Below, one piece after another: positions 15,085 to 22,422 of a stretch of DNA of 30,229 bases (its first letter is position 1; each line of letters starts with the position of its first letter). Location: positions 1 to 30,229 of the forward strand of contig CABSNM010000022.1 in NCBI GenBank assembly GCA_902479065.1, written 5' to 3'. Made by a program: the position numbers and the translations under genes. The notes beneath the pieces were generated by a model. That model was given only the letters and a program-made list of their open reading frames with translations, was not told the DNA's origin and did no database searches. Origin of the DNA: an uncultured Collinsella sp. (GTDB lineage: Bacteria > Actinomycetota > Coriobacteriia > Coriobacteriales > Coriobacteriaceae).

Positions 15085-15744
15085 ATGAGTCTCTCCGAGC
15101 TCTGGTCGCTCTATGGCCAGAACTATATCGACGCGCTGCTAGCAACCTGGGGCATGACGCTTGAGTCGTTTGCCATCGCCATGGTGCTAGCCGTCGCCGT
15201 CACCGTGATGCGCGTGTCGCCGCTCAAGCCACTGCGCGTCTTTGGCGACCTGTATGTCCAGGTCTTCCGTAACATCCCCGGCATCGCACTGCTCATCATC
15301 GTCGTCTATGCGCTGCCGCCGCTCAAGGTCGTTCTGCCCTACCGCACCTGCGTTATCGTCGCCACGGTCCTTTTGGGCTCGGCCTTTGGTTCCGAGAACT
15401 TTATGAGCGGCATCAACACCGTCGGTGTCGGCCAGGTGGAAGCCGCCCGCTCGCTGGGCATGAGCTTTAACCGTATCCTCGCCAAGATCGTGATTCCGCA
15501 GGCGCTGCGCTCGAGCGTGCTGCCCATGACCAACCTCTTTATCGCCGTCATGCTCACCACCGCGCTCGGCAGTCAGGTGCCGCTTAAACCGCAGGAGCTC
15601 ACCGGCGTGGTGAGTTACATCAACACGCGCTCGCTCGGCGGCGTCGCCGCGTTCTTTATCTCGGCGCTCGGCTACCTGGGCACGGCCTTTGTGGTGAGCC
15701 ACATTGGCAACTACATCGATAAGAAGGTGAGGATCCTCCGATGA
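15085..15744 (+). CDS. Amino-acid ABC transporter permease, first subunit
   Basis: A 219-residue HisM/GluC-type permease. It has about five membrane segments and the EAA loop that docks the ATPase (EAARSLGMSFNRILAKIVIP, residues 118-137, followed by QALR). GGGAGG lies six bases upstream of the ATG. Its last codon overlaps the next gene's start in an ATGA, so the two permeases are translationally coupled and should form a heterodimer in the membrane. Length is normal for the GluC family. Confidence 0.9.
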   Translation: MSLSELWSLYGQNYIDALLATWGMTLESFAIAMVLAVAVTVMRVSPLKPLRVFGDLYVQVFRNIPGIALLIIVVYALPPLKVVLPYRTCVIVATVLLGSAFGSENFMSGINTVGVGQVEAARSLGMSFNRILAKIVIPQALRSSVLPMTNLFIAVMLTTALGSQVPLKPQELTGVVSYINTRSLGGVAAFFISALGYLGTAFVVSHIGNYIDKKVRILR

Positions 15745-16574
15745 GCAAGCATTCCTCCCCTGCACTTACCATGCGCGATGCGCTCTACGAGGCTCCCGGC
15801 CCCAAGATGCGCGCCAAGATTCGCATCGGCACCGCCATCTCGCTTGTTGCCGTCGCCGCACTCGTCGTCCTAGTACTGCAGCGCTTTTATGTGACCGGCC
15901 AGCTTTCGGTCCACTATTGGTATTTCTTTACACACCTCACCACCTGGAAGTTCCTGCTTGCCGGCTTTGAGGGCACCGTTAAAGTCGCACTCACTGCCGG
16001 CGTCATTGCGCTGGCACTGGGCTTGGCCCTTATGCTCGGCCGCACCAGCGGCATCAAGCCGCTACAGCTGGTCTGCCGCATGCTCACCGATTTCTTCCGC
16101 GGTGTGCCGAGCCTGCTGTTTATCTACTTCTTCTTTTTGGTGCTGCCCCAGTACAAGATCTCGCTGCCGTCGTTTTGGATGCTCGCGCTGCCTGTCGCGC
16201 TCGCTGCGGCCGGCGTGCTGGCCGAGATTTTCCGCGCCGGCGTCAATGCCGTGCCGCGCGGTCAGGTCGAGGCAGCCCAGGCGCTCGGTCTCTCCAAGGC
16301 CAAAATCACCTTTAAAATCGTGTTGCCGCAGGCTATTCGGTTTATCATTCCGTCGTTGATTTCGCAGCTTGTGGTCGTAGTCAAAGACACCACCGTCGCC
16401 TACGTGGTGAGCTACCCTGACCTCATGCAAAATGCCCGCGTGCTCATTACCAACTACGACGCCCTCGTGTCGGTCTACCTGGTAATCGCGGTTATCTACA
16501 TCCTCATCAACGTCGCGATTAACAAGGCCGCTGTCTACGTTTCGCACAAGACCGGCGCGACCATCATCCGCTAA
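15741..16574 (+). CDS. Amino-acid ABC transporter permease, second subunit
   Basis: A 277-residue permease of the GluD/HisM type. An N-terminal hydrophilic stretch of about 28 residues is followed by a membrane segment (AISLVAVAALVVLVLQRFYV) and then the core permease domain. The EAA loop reads EAAQALGLSKAKITFKIVLP, followed by QAIRFIIPSL. FFRGVPSLLFIYFFFLVLPQ is typical of amino-acid importers. The start overlaps the stop of the first permease by four bases. It is longer than its partner because of the N-terminal extension, a common feature of the GluD subunit. Confidence 0.9.
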   Translation: MSKHSSPALTMRDALYEAPGPKMRAKIRIGTAISLVAVAALVVLVLQRFYVTGQLSVHYWYFFTHLTTWKFLLAGFEGTVKVALTAGVIALALGLALMLGRTSGIKPLQLVCRMLTDFFRGVPSLLFIYFFFLVLPQYKISLPSFWMLALPVALAAAGVLAEIFRAGVNAVPRGQVEAAQALGLSKAKITFKIVLPQAIRFIIPSLISQLVVVVKDTTVAYVVSYPDLMQNARVLITNYDALVSVYLVIAVIYILINVAINKAAVYVSHKTGATIIR

Positions 16575-16610
16575 CGCTTTACTATTTCTAGTCATAAGGA
16601 GCCGAGTACC

Positions 16611-17375
16611 ATGGCACAGAGCACCTCTTCCACCGGCAATCAGCCGCTGATCGAGCTCAGACACGTCGATAAGCACTATGGCGAGCTGCACGTTCTCAAC
16701 GACATCAATCTGTCGGTCGACCGCGGCGAGGTCGTCGTGGTGATTGGCCCCTCGGGCTCAGGCAAGTCGACCATGTGCCGCACCATCAACCGCCTGGAAA
16801 CCATCGACTCGGGCGAGATTCTCATCGAGGGCGAGCCCCTGCCGCAAGAAGGCAAGGATCTTGCCCGCATGCGTGCCGAGCTGGGCATGGTGTTCCAACA
16901 GTTCAACCTGTTTGCACATATGACCGTACTGCAGAACGTCATGCTGGGGCCGGTCGACGTGCTGGGCGTGTCCAAGGAAGAGGCTCGTGAGCGCGCCATG
17001 GACCTGCTGGGCCGTGTGGGCGTGGCCGAGCAGGCCGATAAGGTGCCCGCACAGCTCTCGGGTGGCCAGCAGCAGCGCGTAGCCATCGCTCGCTCGCTTG
17101 CTATGCAACCCAAGGCCATGCTCTTTGACGAGCCCACAAGCGCCCTTGACCCCGAGATGATCAACGAGGTGCTCGAGGTCATGGTGCGCTTGGCGCAGCA
17201 GGGCATGACGATGATCGTCATCACGCACGAGATGAACTTCGCCCGCCGCGTAGCCGACCGCGTCGTCTTTATGGCCGACGGCCAGATCGTGGAAACCGGC
17301 ACGCCCGACGAGTTCTTCGACCATCCCCAGACCAAGCGCGCCCAGGACTTCCTCAACTCCATCAAGGGCCACTAA
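16611..17375 (+). CDS. Amino-acid ABC transporter ATP-binding protein
   Basis: A 254-residue ATPase of the GlnQ/GluA type that powers the two permeases encoded upstream. Walker A is GPSGSGKST, the Q-loop is VFQQFNLFAHMTV, the signature is LSGGQQQR, Walker B is MLFDEPTSALD and the switch histidine lies in VITHEM. All key residues are present. AAGGAG lies nine bases before the ATG. It follows the second permease by 36 bases, and a palindrome at 17387-17420 follows it. Confidence 0.93.
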   Translation: MAQSTSSTGNQPLIELRHVDKHYGELHVLNDINLSVDRGEVVVVIGPSGSGKSTMCRTINRLETIDSGEILIEGEPLPQEGKDLARMRAELGMVFQQFNLFAHMTVLQNVMLGPVDVLGVSKEEARERAMDLLGRVGVAEQADKVPAQLSGGQQQRVAIARSLAMQPKAMLFDEPTSALDPEMINEVLEVMVRLAQQGMTMIVITHEMNFARRVADRVVFMADGQIVETGTPDEFFDHPQTKRAQDFLNSIKGH

Positions 17376-17386
17376 CCAGACCGCCC

Positions 17387-17420
17387 CGTGGGACAAATCC
17401 ATTGAAAGTGTTGTCCCACG
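17387..17420. repeat. GTGGGACAA inverted repeat
   Basis: CGTGGGACAA and TTGTCCCACG form a perfect 10-bp stem around a 14-base loop, directly after the importer ATPase gene. It is followed by TCTCTC rather than a T run. It may slow or end transcription, but it looks more like another member of the palindromic repeats of this genome. Confidence 0.6.
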
Positions 17421-17463
17421 TCTCTCATGCGCCCCGTCACCTTCAGATTCGAAAGCAGCACCT

Positions 17464-18273
17464 ATGATCGGAACTCGCACTTCATCGTCCTACACCCCGC
17501 ATGTCGACGTCGCCCCCGCCGACCGTCCGCTCATCCTCGTCGCGCCGCGCTGGGAAGAGGCAGAGCCGTTTTTAACCGAGATGCTCTCCCCCAACGAGGA
17601 AATCGCAAGTGTCTTTGTCGATGCCATCCTTGCCGCTGGCGGCCTGCCGCTGCAGATGTCCATCACCGAGGACATTGAGGTCATCCGTCATTACGTCGAT
17701 ATCGCCGACGGCATCGCCATCCCCGGCGGCCCCGACGTCAATCCCAAACGTTGGGGCGATGATCGACCCTACGATCCCACCCTCTGCTGCGAGATCCGCG
17801 ATAGCTTTGAGTTTAAGCTGGTCGGCGAGGTACTCCACGCCAAGAAGCCGCTCTTTACCACCTGCCGCGGCACGCAGCTGCTCAACGTCGCCACTGGCGG
17901 CACCCTGTGCATGGACGTGCCGAGCCTGGGCGCTCGCGAGGGCCGCACGCAGTGGCGCCACACCCACGTGCTCAACGACCCCGTGCATCCCGTCGAGGTC
18001 GTGCCGGGTTCGCTGTTGGAGCGCGCGGTTGGCGGGCACAGGCTGATCCAGACCAACTCCGCACACCACTGCTGCGTCGAGCGTCTGGGTAAAAGCACGC
18101 GCTTGGTCGCCAAGGCAACCGACGGCGTTCCCGAGTGCATCGAGGTCGAAGGCCAGCCGTTCTGCTTGGGTGTGCAATGGCACCCCGAGTACACGTGGAA
18201 GACGCTCGAGACCGACTTTAACCTGTGGAAGTCGTTTGTCGAGGCAGCGGCAAAGGTCAAGCAGGCACGCTAG
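17464..18273 (+). CDS. Class I glutamine amidotransferase-like (peptidase C26) hydrolase
   Basis: A 269-residue protein of the gamma-glutamyl-GABA hydrolase (PuuD-like) family, expected to cleave gamma-glutamyl amide bonds in the cytoplasm. The oxyanion region IPGGPDVNP is at 87-94, the nucleophile is C134 in TTCRGTQLLNV, and H240/E242 in VQWHPEY complete the triad. The domain fills the whole chain. The start codon has only a weak ribosome site. It follows the glutamate-type importer by 88 bases with a palindrome between, so it may be partly co-expressed with it; a shared role in gamma-glutamyl compound or glutamate use is plausible but inferred. Confidence 0.88.
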   Translation: MIGTRTSSSYTPHVDVAPADRPLILVAPRWEEAEPFLTEMLSPNEEIASVFVDAILAAGGLPLQMSITEDIEVIRHYVDIADGIAIPGGPDVNPKRWGDDRPYDPTLCCEIRDSFEFKLVGEVLHAKKPLFTTCRGTQLLNVATGGTLCMDVPSLGAREGRTQWRHTHVLNDPVHPVEVVPGSLLERAVGGHRLIQTNSAHHCCVERLGKSTRLVAKATDGVPECIEVEGQPFCLGVQWHPEYTWKTLETDFNLWKSFVEAAAKVKQAR

Positions 18274-18306
18274 CTCGCAAATCACACAGGCTTAAACCGT
18301 CCATGC

Positions 18307-18350
18307 CAGGGGGGGGCGGACACCAGCCACGGTGCCCGCCCCCCTGTATT
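18307..18350 (+). terminator. Terminator after the C26 hydrolase gene
   Basis: A long GC-rich stem: CAGGGGGG..CGG..CACC pairs with GGTG.CCGCCCCCCTG, followed by TATTT. A run of eight G makes the exact register ambiguous. Confidence 0.75.
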
Positions 18351-18384
18351 TGGTATGCTCGGTATGATTATCCCTCACAAACAA

Positions 18385-19203
18385 TCAAAGAAATCTCGAC
18401 CGCAATCGGTCGACTGTAAAGCAGATGGCAAAAACGCTTGCTACGTTTATTAGGCAGTCAATTAAAATCGAAACGCATTGACCATCCCCCAACGGGGTCA
18501 CGCCGCAAATCCACATGAGCATCGAGGACGGTAGCGGAAGCATGGAATTGGCCCCGAGCTGTATGTAGATCGCTACGACGTTGACAAGCAGCAGCATGCC
18601 AATCGGACCGAAGCCGGACCCAAAATAGGAAACAACGATTACGCAAGAAACCACGTATGCAAGGCAGGCAGCGGCAGCAAGAACAAGTCGATAGCAAAAT
18701 ACATGCAGGTTGAAATACTGCTGAGCATCCAAAACGATTACGCAGTTAAGACAGTACAAAACGACACTCGACAGGATAAACGCGCCCAAAAGGGCAAAAG
18801 AAGACAGCACCACTCGCGCAACGATAGCGCACACACGCTTCCCTCCCCGAGCCTCCGACAACCCCCACGGTTCCTCAATAAAGCCCGAACTGACAAAGCG
18901 CGGCACAATGCAAGCCGCGATGAACGGAAAGAACAATGCATGAGCCAACGGGGCTACGTTGAAAAGCAGACCGCGAAAAACCTCTGAATTACCAAATAGA
19001 AGGACATCCTCTGCCGATAGCCGAAGCGTCGGGTCTGGGAAAAAGCCCAAGAAACTGTTCTCACGGAGGCTACAGAACCACATCGGGAAAGAATTAAGCT
19101 GCAATACCACCATGCACGCATAAATTACCAGGATTAAGGCGTACGTCCATTTGCTCACATGCTTCAATTCTGAATGAAGGAATCTTCTAGTCTGACGAGC
19201 CAT
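18385..19203 (-). CDS. ABC exporter membrane subunit, second
   Basis: A 272-residue membrane protein with about six hydrophobic segments (for example WTYALILVIYACMVVLQL, VVLSSFALLGAFILSSVVLY, LVLAAAACLAYVVSCVIVV). It is the last gene of a three-gene minus-strand set (ATPase and two membrane proteins) and resembles LanE/LanG-type subunits of lantibiotic-immunity exporters, though no motif fixes this. I prefer the ATG at 19203 to the upstream GTG at 19221; either way it overlaps the preceding gene (17 or 35 bases). The base composition is lower in GC than that of the flanking genes, which may mean it was acquired. Confidence 0.72.
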   Translation of the reverse strand: MARQTRRFLHSELKHVSKWTYALILVIYACMVVLQLNSFPMWFCSLRENSFLGFFPDPTLRLSAEDVLLFGNSEVFRGLLFNVAPLAHALFFPFIAACIVPRFVSSGFIEEPWGLSEARGGKRVCAIVARVVLSSFALLGAFILSSVVLYCLNCVIVLDAQQYFNLHVFCYRLVLAAAACLAYVVSCVIVVSYFGSGFGPIGMLLLVNVVAIYIQLGANSMLPLPSSMLMWICGVTPLGDGQCVSILIDCLINVASVFAICFTVDRLRSRFL

Positions 19204-20011
19204 TGAGCACACCCCCAGCACGAAAGCTCACCAGAGCGTAAATCAATACCGATAGGCAGCTGGCTGCCGCGCCATACCCCAGAAGCGTCAGCTGCCCCAT
19301 ATCGCTATACCCAAGGGCACATCCGACTCCAAGGTACGGCCCCGGAAGAAAGAAGATCCATCGCAAGGACGGTATGGGCGTCTGAAGGTAAGTTCCGTAG
19401 AGCGTCAAGCTCATGACAAATCCAATAATAATCGCAGCCCCGCTCAATACAGCGCTGCCTGTAATCCGATAGATGGTCGTCGTCTCCAACGCAACCGATA
19501 TCACCAATACGGCGTTGACTATCAATGCGGGCAAAAATACAGTTAGCATGTCGTGCGAGTAGTTATGCCCTCCACGTATTATGGCTATTGCAAAAAGAAG
19601 AAGGCAAAGCGCACTATATGCTGCGCCAATTATTAAAGCAGACGAAAATGCATGGGCTAGAGCCCCATAAAAGCGGCTGAGACCTCTTGCCAAAGAAATT
19701 CGGCAGCCCTCTTCATAGCCACGCTCCTGTAGAATTACCAGGCAAACGATGAGCGGCACAAGCAGAGCTGTGCCGGCAAAGGCGCTACGCACAAGGGACT
19801 CTTCGGGTGCAGAAGGATCGATTACATTCCAGCAGAAGCCAATATCCTCCCCAAAAACGCTATTGCCAAAGGCGAGCAACGTTGTTCCGTTTTTTAGAAA
19901 GATACCGAAGAGAAGGCCGAACGCCAGCATAAGCGCAAGACCAAACTTCGCCGGAAATATCCTGTGCAAACGCATCATATCTGCCTTTATGGGATGGATC
20001 GCCCGCTTCAT
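19187..20011 (-). CDS. ABC exporter membrane subunit, first
   Basis: A 274-residue membrane protein with about six hydrophobic segments, starting FGLALMLAFGLLFGIFL and including LVPLIVCLVILQERGYEEGC, ALIIGAAYSALCLLLFAIAI and LIVNAVLVISVALE. The RGYEEGCRISLARGLSR stretch after the second segment is like the coupling region of ABC-2 permeases such as LanE/LanG. It begins in a four-base ATGA overlap with the ATPase gene and overlaps the next gene, so all three are translated together. A transported lantibiotic-like peptide is inferred only from resemblance; no bacteriocin gene is nearby. Confidence 0.72.
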   Translation of the reverse strand: MKRAIHPIKADMMRLHRIFPAKFGLALMLAFGLLFGIFLKNGTTLLAFGNSVFGEDIGFCWNVIDPSAPEESLVRSAFAGTALLVPLIVCLVILQERGYEEGCRISLARGLSRFYGALAHAFSSALIIGAAYSALCLLLFAIAIIRGGHNYSHDMLTVFLPALIVNAVLVISVALETTTIYRITGSAVLSGAAIIIGFVMSLTLYGTYLQTPIPSLRWIFFLPGPYLGVGCALGYSDMGQLTLLGYGAAASCLSVLIYALVSFRAGGVLNGSSD

Positions 20012-20769
20012 AGCGAGACCGCCTTCATCAAGCGCCTGTAATACTCTTTTAGGGATGACGCCTCATCCCTTATGACGTCCATCGATTCCTTTTTTTGCAG
20101 TTCGCCGTCATGAATAAACAGGCAGCTTGTTGCAACCGATGCCAACTCATCCAAATCATGACTAGAGATGAGCATGGTCTTACCCTGCTCTCGATTCAAT
20201 CGACCGATAAGGGCCCATATACTCTCGATGCCCAACGGATCCAATCCATTCGCCGGCTCATCGAAAATTAGTACGTCGGTGTCGCCCAATAAAGCCGTAG
20301 CTATATCCAGTCGCCGTTTCATTCCCAGAGAAAAACTGCTCACGCTCTTTTTCTCATCGACGTCCAGCCCGACTAGGCCCAAGACGCGAGGAACCTCACG
20401 TTTCTCATCGAGCCCCCATTCCGCACATCGGATCCGAAGATTCTCAGCCGCACTGAGGGATTGGTATGCTCCGCAGGAATCTGGCACATAGCCGACACGC
20501 GTCCGCATCAGGCTCAGCTCTTTTTTCGACTTGCCTCCAAAGAGCTCCACGCTCCCCGACGACGGCTCGCAGAGGCCCAAGACGATTTTAATAAGCGTGC
20601 TTTTGCCCGCACCGTTTGCACCAACAAGGGCAAGGAGCTCAGACTGATGCACCTCGAAGGAAACGTCATGCAAAACGCGCCGTCTCCCGTAGCGCTTTGA
20701 CACCTTTGATAGCTTTATCGCTGATGCGTTCATCGGCCTCCCGTTCTGCTTGATAGCAAAACCGCTCAT
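20008..20769 (-). CDS. ABC exporter ATP-binding protein
   Basis: A 253-residue ATPase of the CcmA/bacitracin-lantibiotic-resistance type. Walker A is GANGAGKST, Walker B is VLIFDEPANGLDP, and the switch histidine lies in LISSHDLDEL. The signature is SFSLGMKRR rather than LSGGQ, the form usual for lantibiotic-immunity (LanF) and antibiotic-resistance exporters. The PANGLDP loop is also typical. GAAGGA lies five bases upstream of the ATG. It is the first gene of its operon, behind a TTGACA promoter and downstream of the terminator that ends the XRE transcript. The drug or peptide exported is unknown. Confidence 0.85.
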   Translation of the reverse strand: MSGFAIKQNGRPMNASAIKLSKVSKRYGRRRVLHDVSFEVHQSELLALVGANGAGKSTLIKIVLGLCEPSSGSVELFGGKSKKELSLMRTRVGYVPDSCGAYQSLSAAENLRIRCAEWGLDEKREVPRVLGLVGLDVDEKKSVSSFSLGMKRRLDIATALLGDTDVLIFDEPANGLDPLGIESIWALIGRLNREQGKTMLISSHDLDELASVATSCLFIHDGELQKKESMDVIRDEASSLKEYYRRLMKAVSL

Positions 20770-20786
20770 ATCGTTCCTTCTTTCCT

Positions 20787-20822
20787 TTATCGTTTTTCAT
20801 AGTTGTTATTGTTTTTCGATAA
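20787..20822. promoter_or_regulatory. TTATCG/CGATAA inverted half-sites at the exporter promoter
   Basis: TTATCG (20787-20792) and CGATAA (20817-20822) flank the -10 box of the exporter promoter. They share TATCG/CGATA with the longer palindrome in front of the DUF2975-XRE operon, which hints at one shared regulator. Confidence 0.3.
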
Positions 20823-20836
20823 CTCATATTTGTCAA
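20808..20836 (-). promoter_or_regulatory. Promoter of the ABC exporter operon
   Basis: On the minus strand a perfect -35 TTGACA (20836-20831) is followed after 17 bases by AACAAT (20813-20808), a fair -10 box. It sits just past the terminator at 20840-20872. Confidence 0.6.
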
Positions 20837-20839
20837 GGT

Positions 20840-20872
20840 AATCTAAAAGAAAGAACCCGTGTTAGACACGGG
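20840..20872 (-). terminator. Terminator after the XRE regulator gene
   Basis: CCCGTGT and ACACGGG form a 7-bp stem with a three-base loop. On the minus strand TTCTTTCTTTT follows. It separates the DUF2975-XRE transcript from the exporter operon. Confidence 0.75.
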
Positions 20873-20913
20873 CCCCTTTACGCTGATATTTCGTTATAGT
20901 TGTTCGCTTTATG

Positions 20914-21243
20914 CTACTCGTCGCTCAAATCTACAGCAAAGACTGATGTCGGAAGCAACGCCTCATTGCCTCCGCCGTCCCGCATCTGCCTCACGACATT
21001 TTTTGCACGCTCAACAATAAGCTCCTCAAGCTCTTTCTCACTCACCCGCCGAATAATATCTCCCGGTTGACAGTCAAGTTCATCGCAAATATCGAGAAGC
21101 GTCTTAAGGCGAATAGCTTTAATTTTTCCGTTTCTTAGCTTAGAAATATTAGCCGGAGTATGCCCCGTGGCACGAATCAGATCAGCACTGGTCTTTCCGG
21201 TCTTAAGTAGCTGCGTCTCAAGCTCGATGATGAGATAGCTCAT
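20914..21243 (-). CDS. XRE-family helix-turn-helix regulator
   Basis: A 109-residue Cro/C1-type regulator. The helix-turn-helix spans residues 18-50 (TSADLIRATGHTPANISKLR, then NGKIKAIRLKTL), followed by the common LLDICDELDCQPGDII. The C-terminal half is helical, then Gly-rich and acidic, and could mediate dimerisation. GGAGG overlapping the stop of the DUF2975 gene upstream shows coupling. Small XRE proteins paired with DUF2975 membrane proteins are a recurrent gene pair in Gram-positive bacteria; the membrane partner may modulate the regulator. Confidence 0.85.
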   Translation of the reverse strand: MSYLIIELETQLLKTGKTSADLIRATGHTPANISKLRNGKIKAIRLKTLLDICDELDCQPGDIIRRVSEKELEELIVERAKNVVRQMRDGGGNEALLPTSVFAVDLSDE

Positions 21244-21251
21244 GCTTCCTC

Positions 21252-21812
21252 CTACACAAGCTCGTCAGACTGCTCTTGGAGCAGCGAGGCATAACTCCAG
21301 ATCACCGAGATACACAGACAGACAGCCGCGCCGATAAGCGACCCCGCATCAAAGGCAACGCCTTGGCAAATCTCAATAACGAAGGAATGAGGCACGACGT
21401 AAAGCTCCAGCCCACCAATGGTAAGATTGACCGATCCGTAGGCACCAATAAGCGAAACCGCGGCGTTAACAGCAAAGGCAAGCGCAAGAACACGGATAAG
21501 CCGCACATGCGTCTTGGTAAAGGGCGAGACGCCTCGCGAGATGTTACGGCTGATCCCACACAGAACGACAAGCGAAATACCCACGACGAGTGCCAGGCAC
21601 AGTCCGCTTGGGATAACGATGCACCCGCCATCGAGAAGCGTCACGACGCCGAAAGAATCGACAGAGGCAACGTTTTCAACCGCATACCAGATCACGTAAA
21701 CAACCAACGCGGCAAAAGCGACGAGCATCCCTGCAAAAACGGCTGCCATGCAAAAGCCAAGCTTCCTGATATTTTCGCCCGCTTTGGCCATACGCTGAAC
21801 GCTGTTAGACAT
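21252..21812 (-). CDS. DUF2975-type membrane protein
   Basis: A 186-residue protein with four membrane segments (about residues 20-45, 65-90, 105-125 and 148-172). GVSPFTKTHVRLIRVLALAF matches the DUF2975 signature between segments 2 and 3. I chose the ATG at 21812 (MSNSVQRM), preceded by GAGGGTGAG, over an upstream frame that reaches 21974 and whose Cys/His-rich residues look non-coding and cross a long palindrome. It is co-transcribed with the XRE regulator that follows nine bases later. The biochemical role of the family is unknown. Confidence 0.75.
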   Translation of the reverse strand: MSNSVQRMAKAGENIRKLGFCMAAVFAGMLVAFAALVVYVIWYAVENVASVDSFGVVTLLDGGCIVIPSGLCLALVVGISLVVLCGISRNISRGVSPFTKTHVRLIRVLALAFAVNAAVSLIGAYGSVNLTIGGLELYVVPHSFVIEICQGVAFDAGSLIGAAVCLCISVIWSYASLLQEQSDELV

Positions 21813-21832
21813 ACACTCACCCTCATCGACTC

Positions 21833-21866
21833 TATCGTTATTCGAACAGTTTATCGAACAACGATA
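21833..21866 (-). promoter_or_regulatory. Palindromic operator candidate before the DUF2975-XRE operon
   Basis: TATCGTTATTCGA and TCGAACAACGATA are 13-base arms with one mismatch around an eight-base centre. The dyad lies 20-54 bases before the DUF2975 start and overlaps a possible minus-strand promoter (TTGTTC, then TAACGA). It is a natural autoregulatory site for the XRE protein. Confidence 0.5.
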
Positions 21867-21954
21867 TTGATTGCATGCGGAAAGCCCCGCCAGTGCGCAT
21901 AGGCCATTTACTAACCCGGGGGGGTGAGCGTGGATTTTTGGACACATATCGAAC

Positions 21955-22018
21955 GAGAGTGGATAATCTCCCACTTTGAGGCCGCCACCGGGCCTAAAAC
22001 GAGAGATTATCCACTCTC
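21955..22018. repeat. GAGAGTGGATAATCTC long inverted repeat
   Basis: Perfect 16-base arms (GAGAGTGGATAATCTC and its complement) enclose 32 bases that hold an inner AGGCC/GGCCT stem. It lies between the DUF2975 gene and the stop of the HPt gene. It has no T tract. Arm length and design resemble the 13550-13767 units, but the sequence is unrelated. Confidence 0.8.
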
Positions 22019-22042
22019 ATAGTCATCAAGGCTCGCAAGCTC

Positions 22043-22399
22043 TTATTCGGCCGCTTCGCGCAGGGCCGACATCGTTGCCGCATATTGCTGCTGCAGCGCA
22101 TGCATTCCCTCGCGAGCGCCGTCAACGGTATCGGCGCCGCGCAGCGCCTCGGTCACCACGACCGCCGGCTCATACAGGTTATCGAATCCCAGGTTCTGGC
22201 TCACGCCCTTGAGCGTGTGCGCTGCCATAAACGCACCTTCGGCGTCTCCCGCCGCCATGGCGGCCTCCAGCTTGTCCATGCTCTCGTCATCTAAAAACTT
22301 GAGGGCAAAGCGGGCAAGCATTTCCCCGCCCATCAGCCGAGCGCACGCGTCATCATAATTAGCGCCGATCTTCTCATACGCCTCACGCATGGAAATCAT
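22043..22399 (-). CDS. HPt-domain phosphotransfer protein
   Basis: A 118-residue single-domain histidine phosphotransfer protein. The phosphorylated residue should be H61 in AAHTLKGVSQNLGF, a textbook HPt motif on a four-helix bundle. AAAGGAG lies eight to nine bases before the first ATG. It starts 23 bases after the stop of the GGDEF-REC-HD-GYP gene, so the two form an operon, and its obvious partner is the receiver domain of that protein. No sensor kinase is encoded in the window. Confidence 0.87.
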   Translation of the reverse strand: MISMREAYEKIGANYDDACARLMGGEMLARFALKFLDDESMDKLEAAMAAGDAEGAFMAAHTLKGVSQNLGFDNLYEPAVVVTEALRGADTVDGAREGMHALQQQYAATMSALREAAE

Positions 22400-22422
22400 G
22401 GATTAAAACTCCTTTGGTCAAA

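Noticed and set aside
21813..21974. Longer N-terminus for the DUF2975 protein
   Set aside because: The extra residues are Cys/His-rich, cross a palindrome and the operator-like dyad, and lack a ribosome site; ATG 21812 has one.
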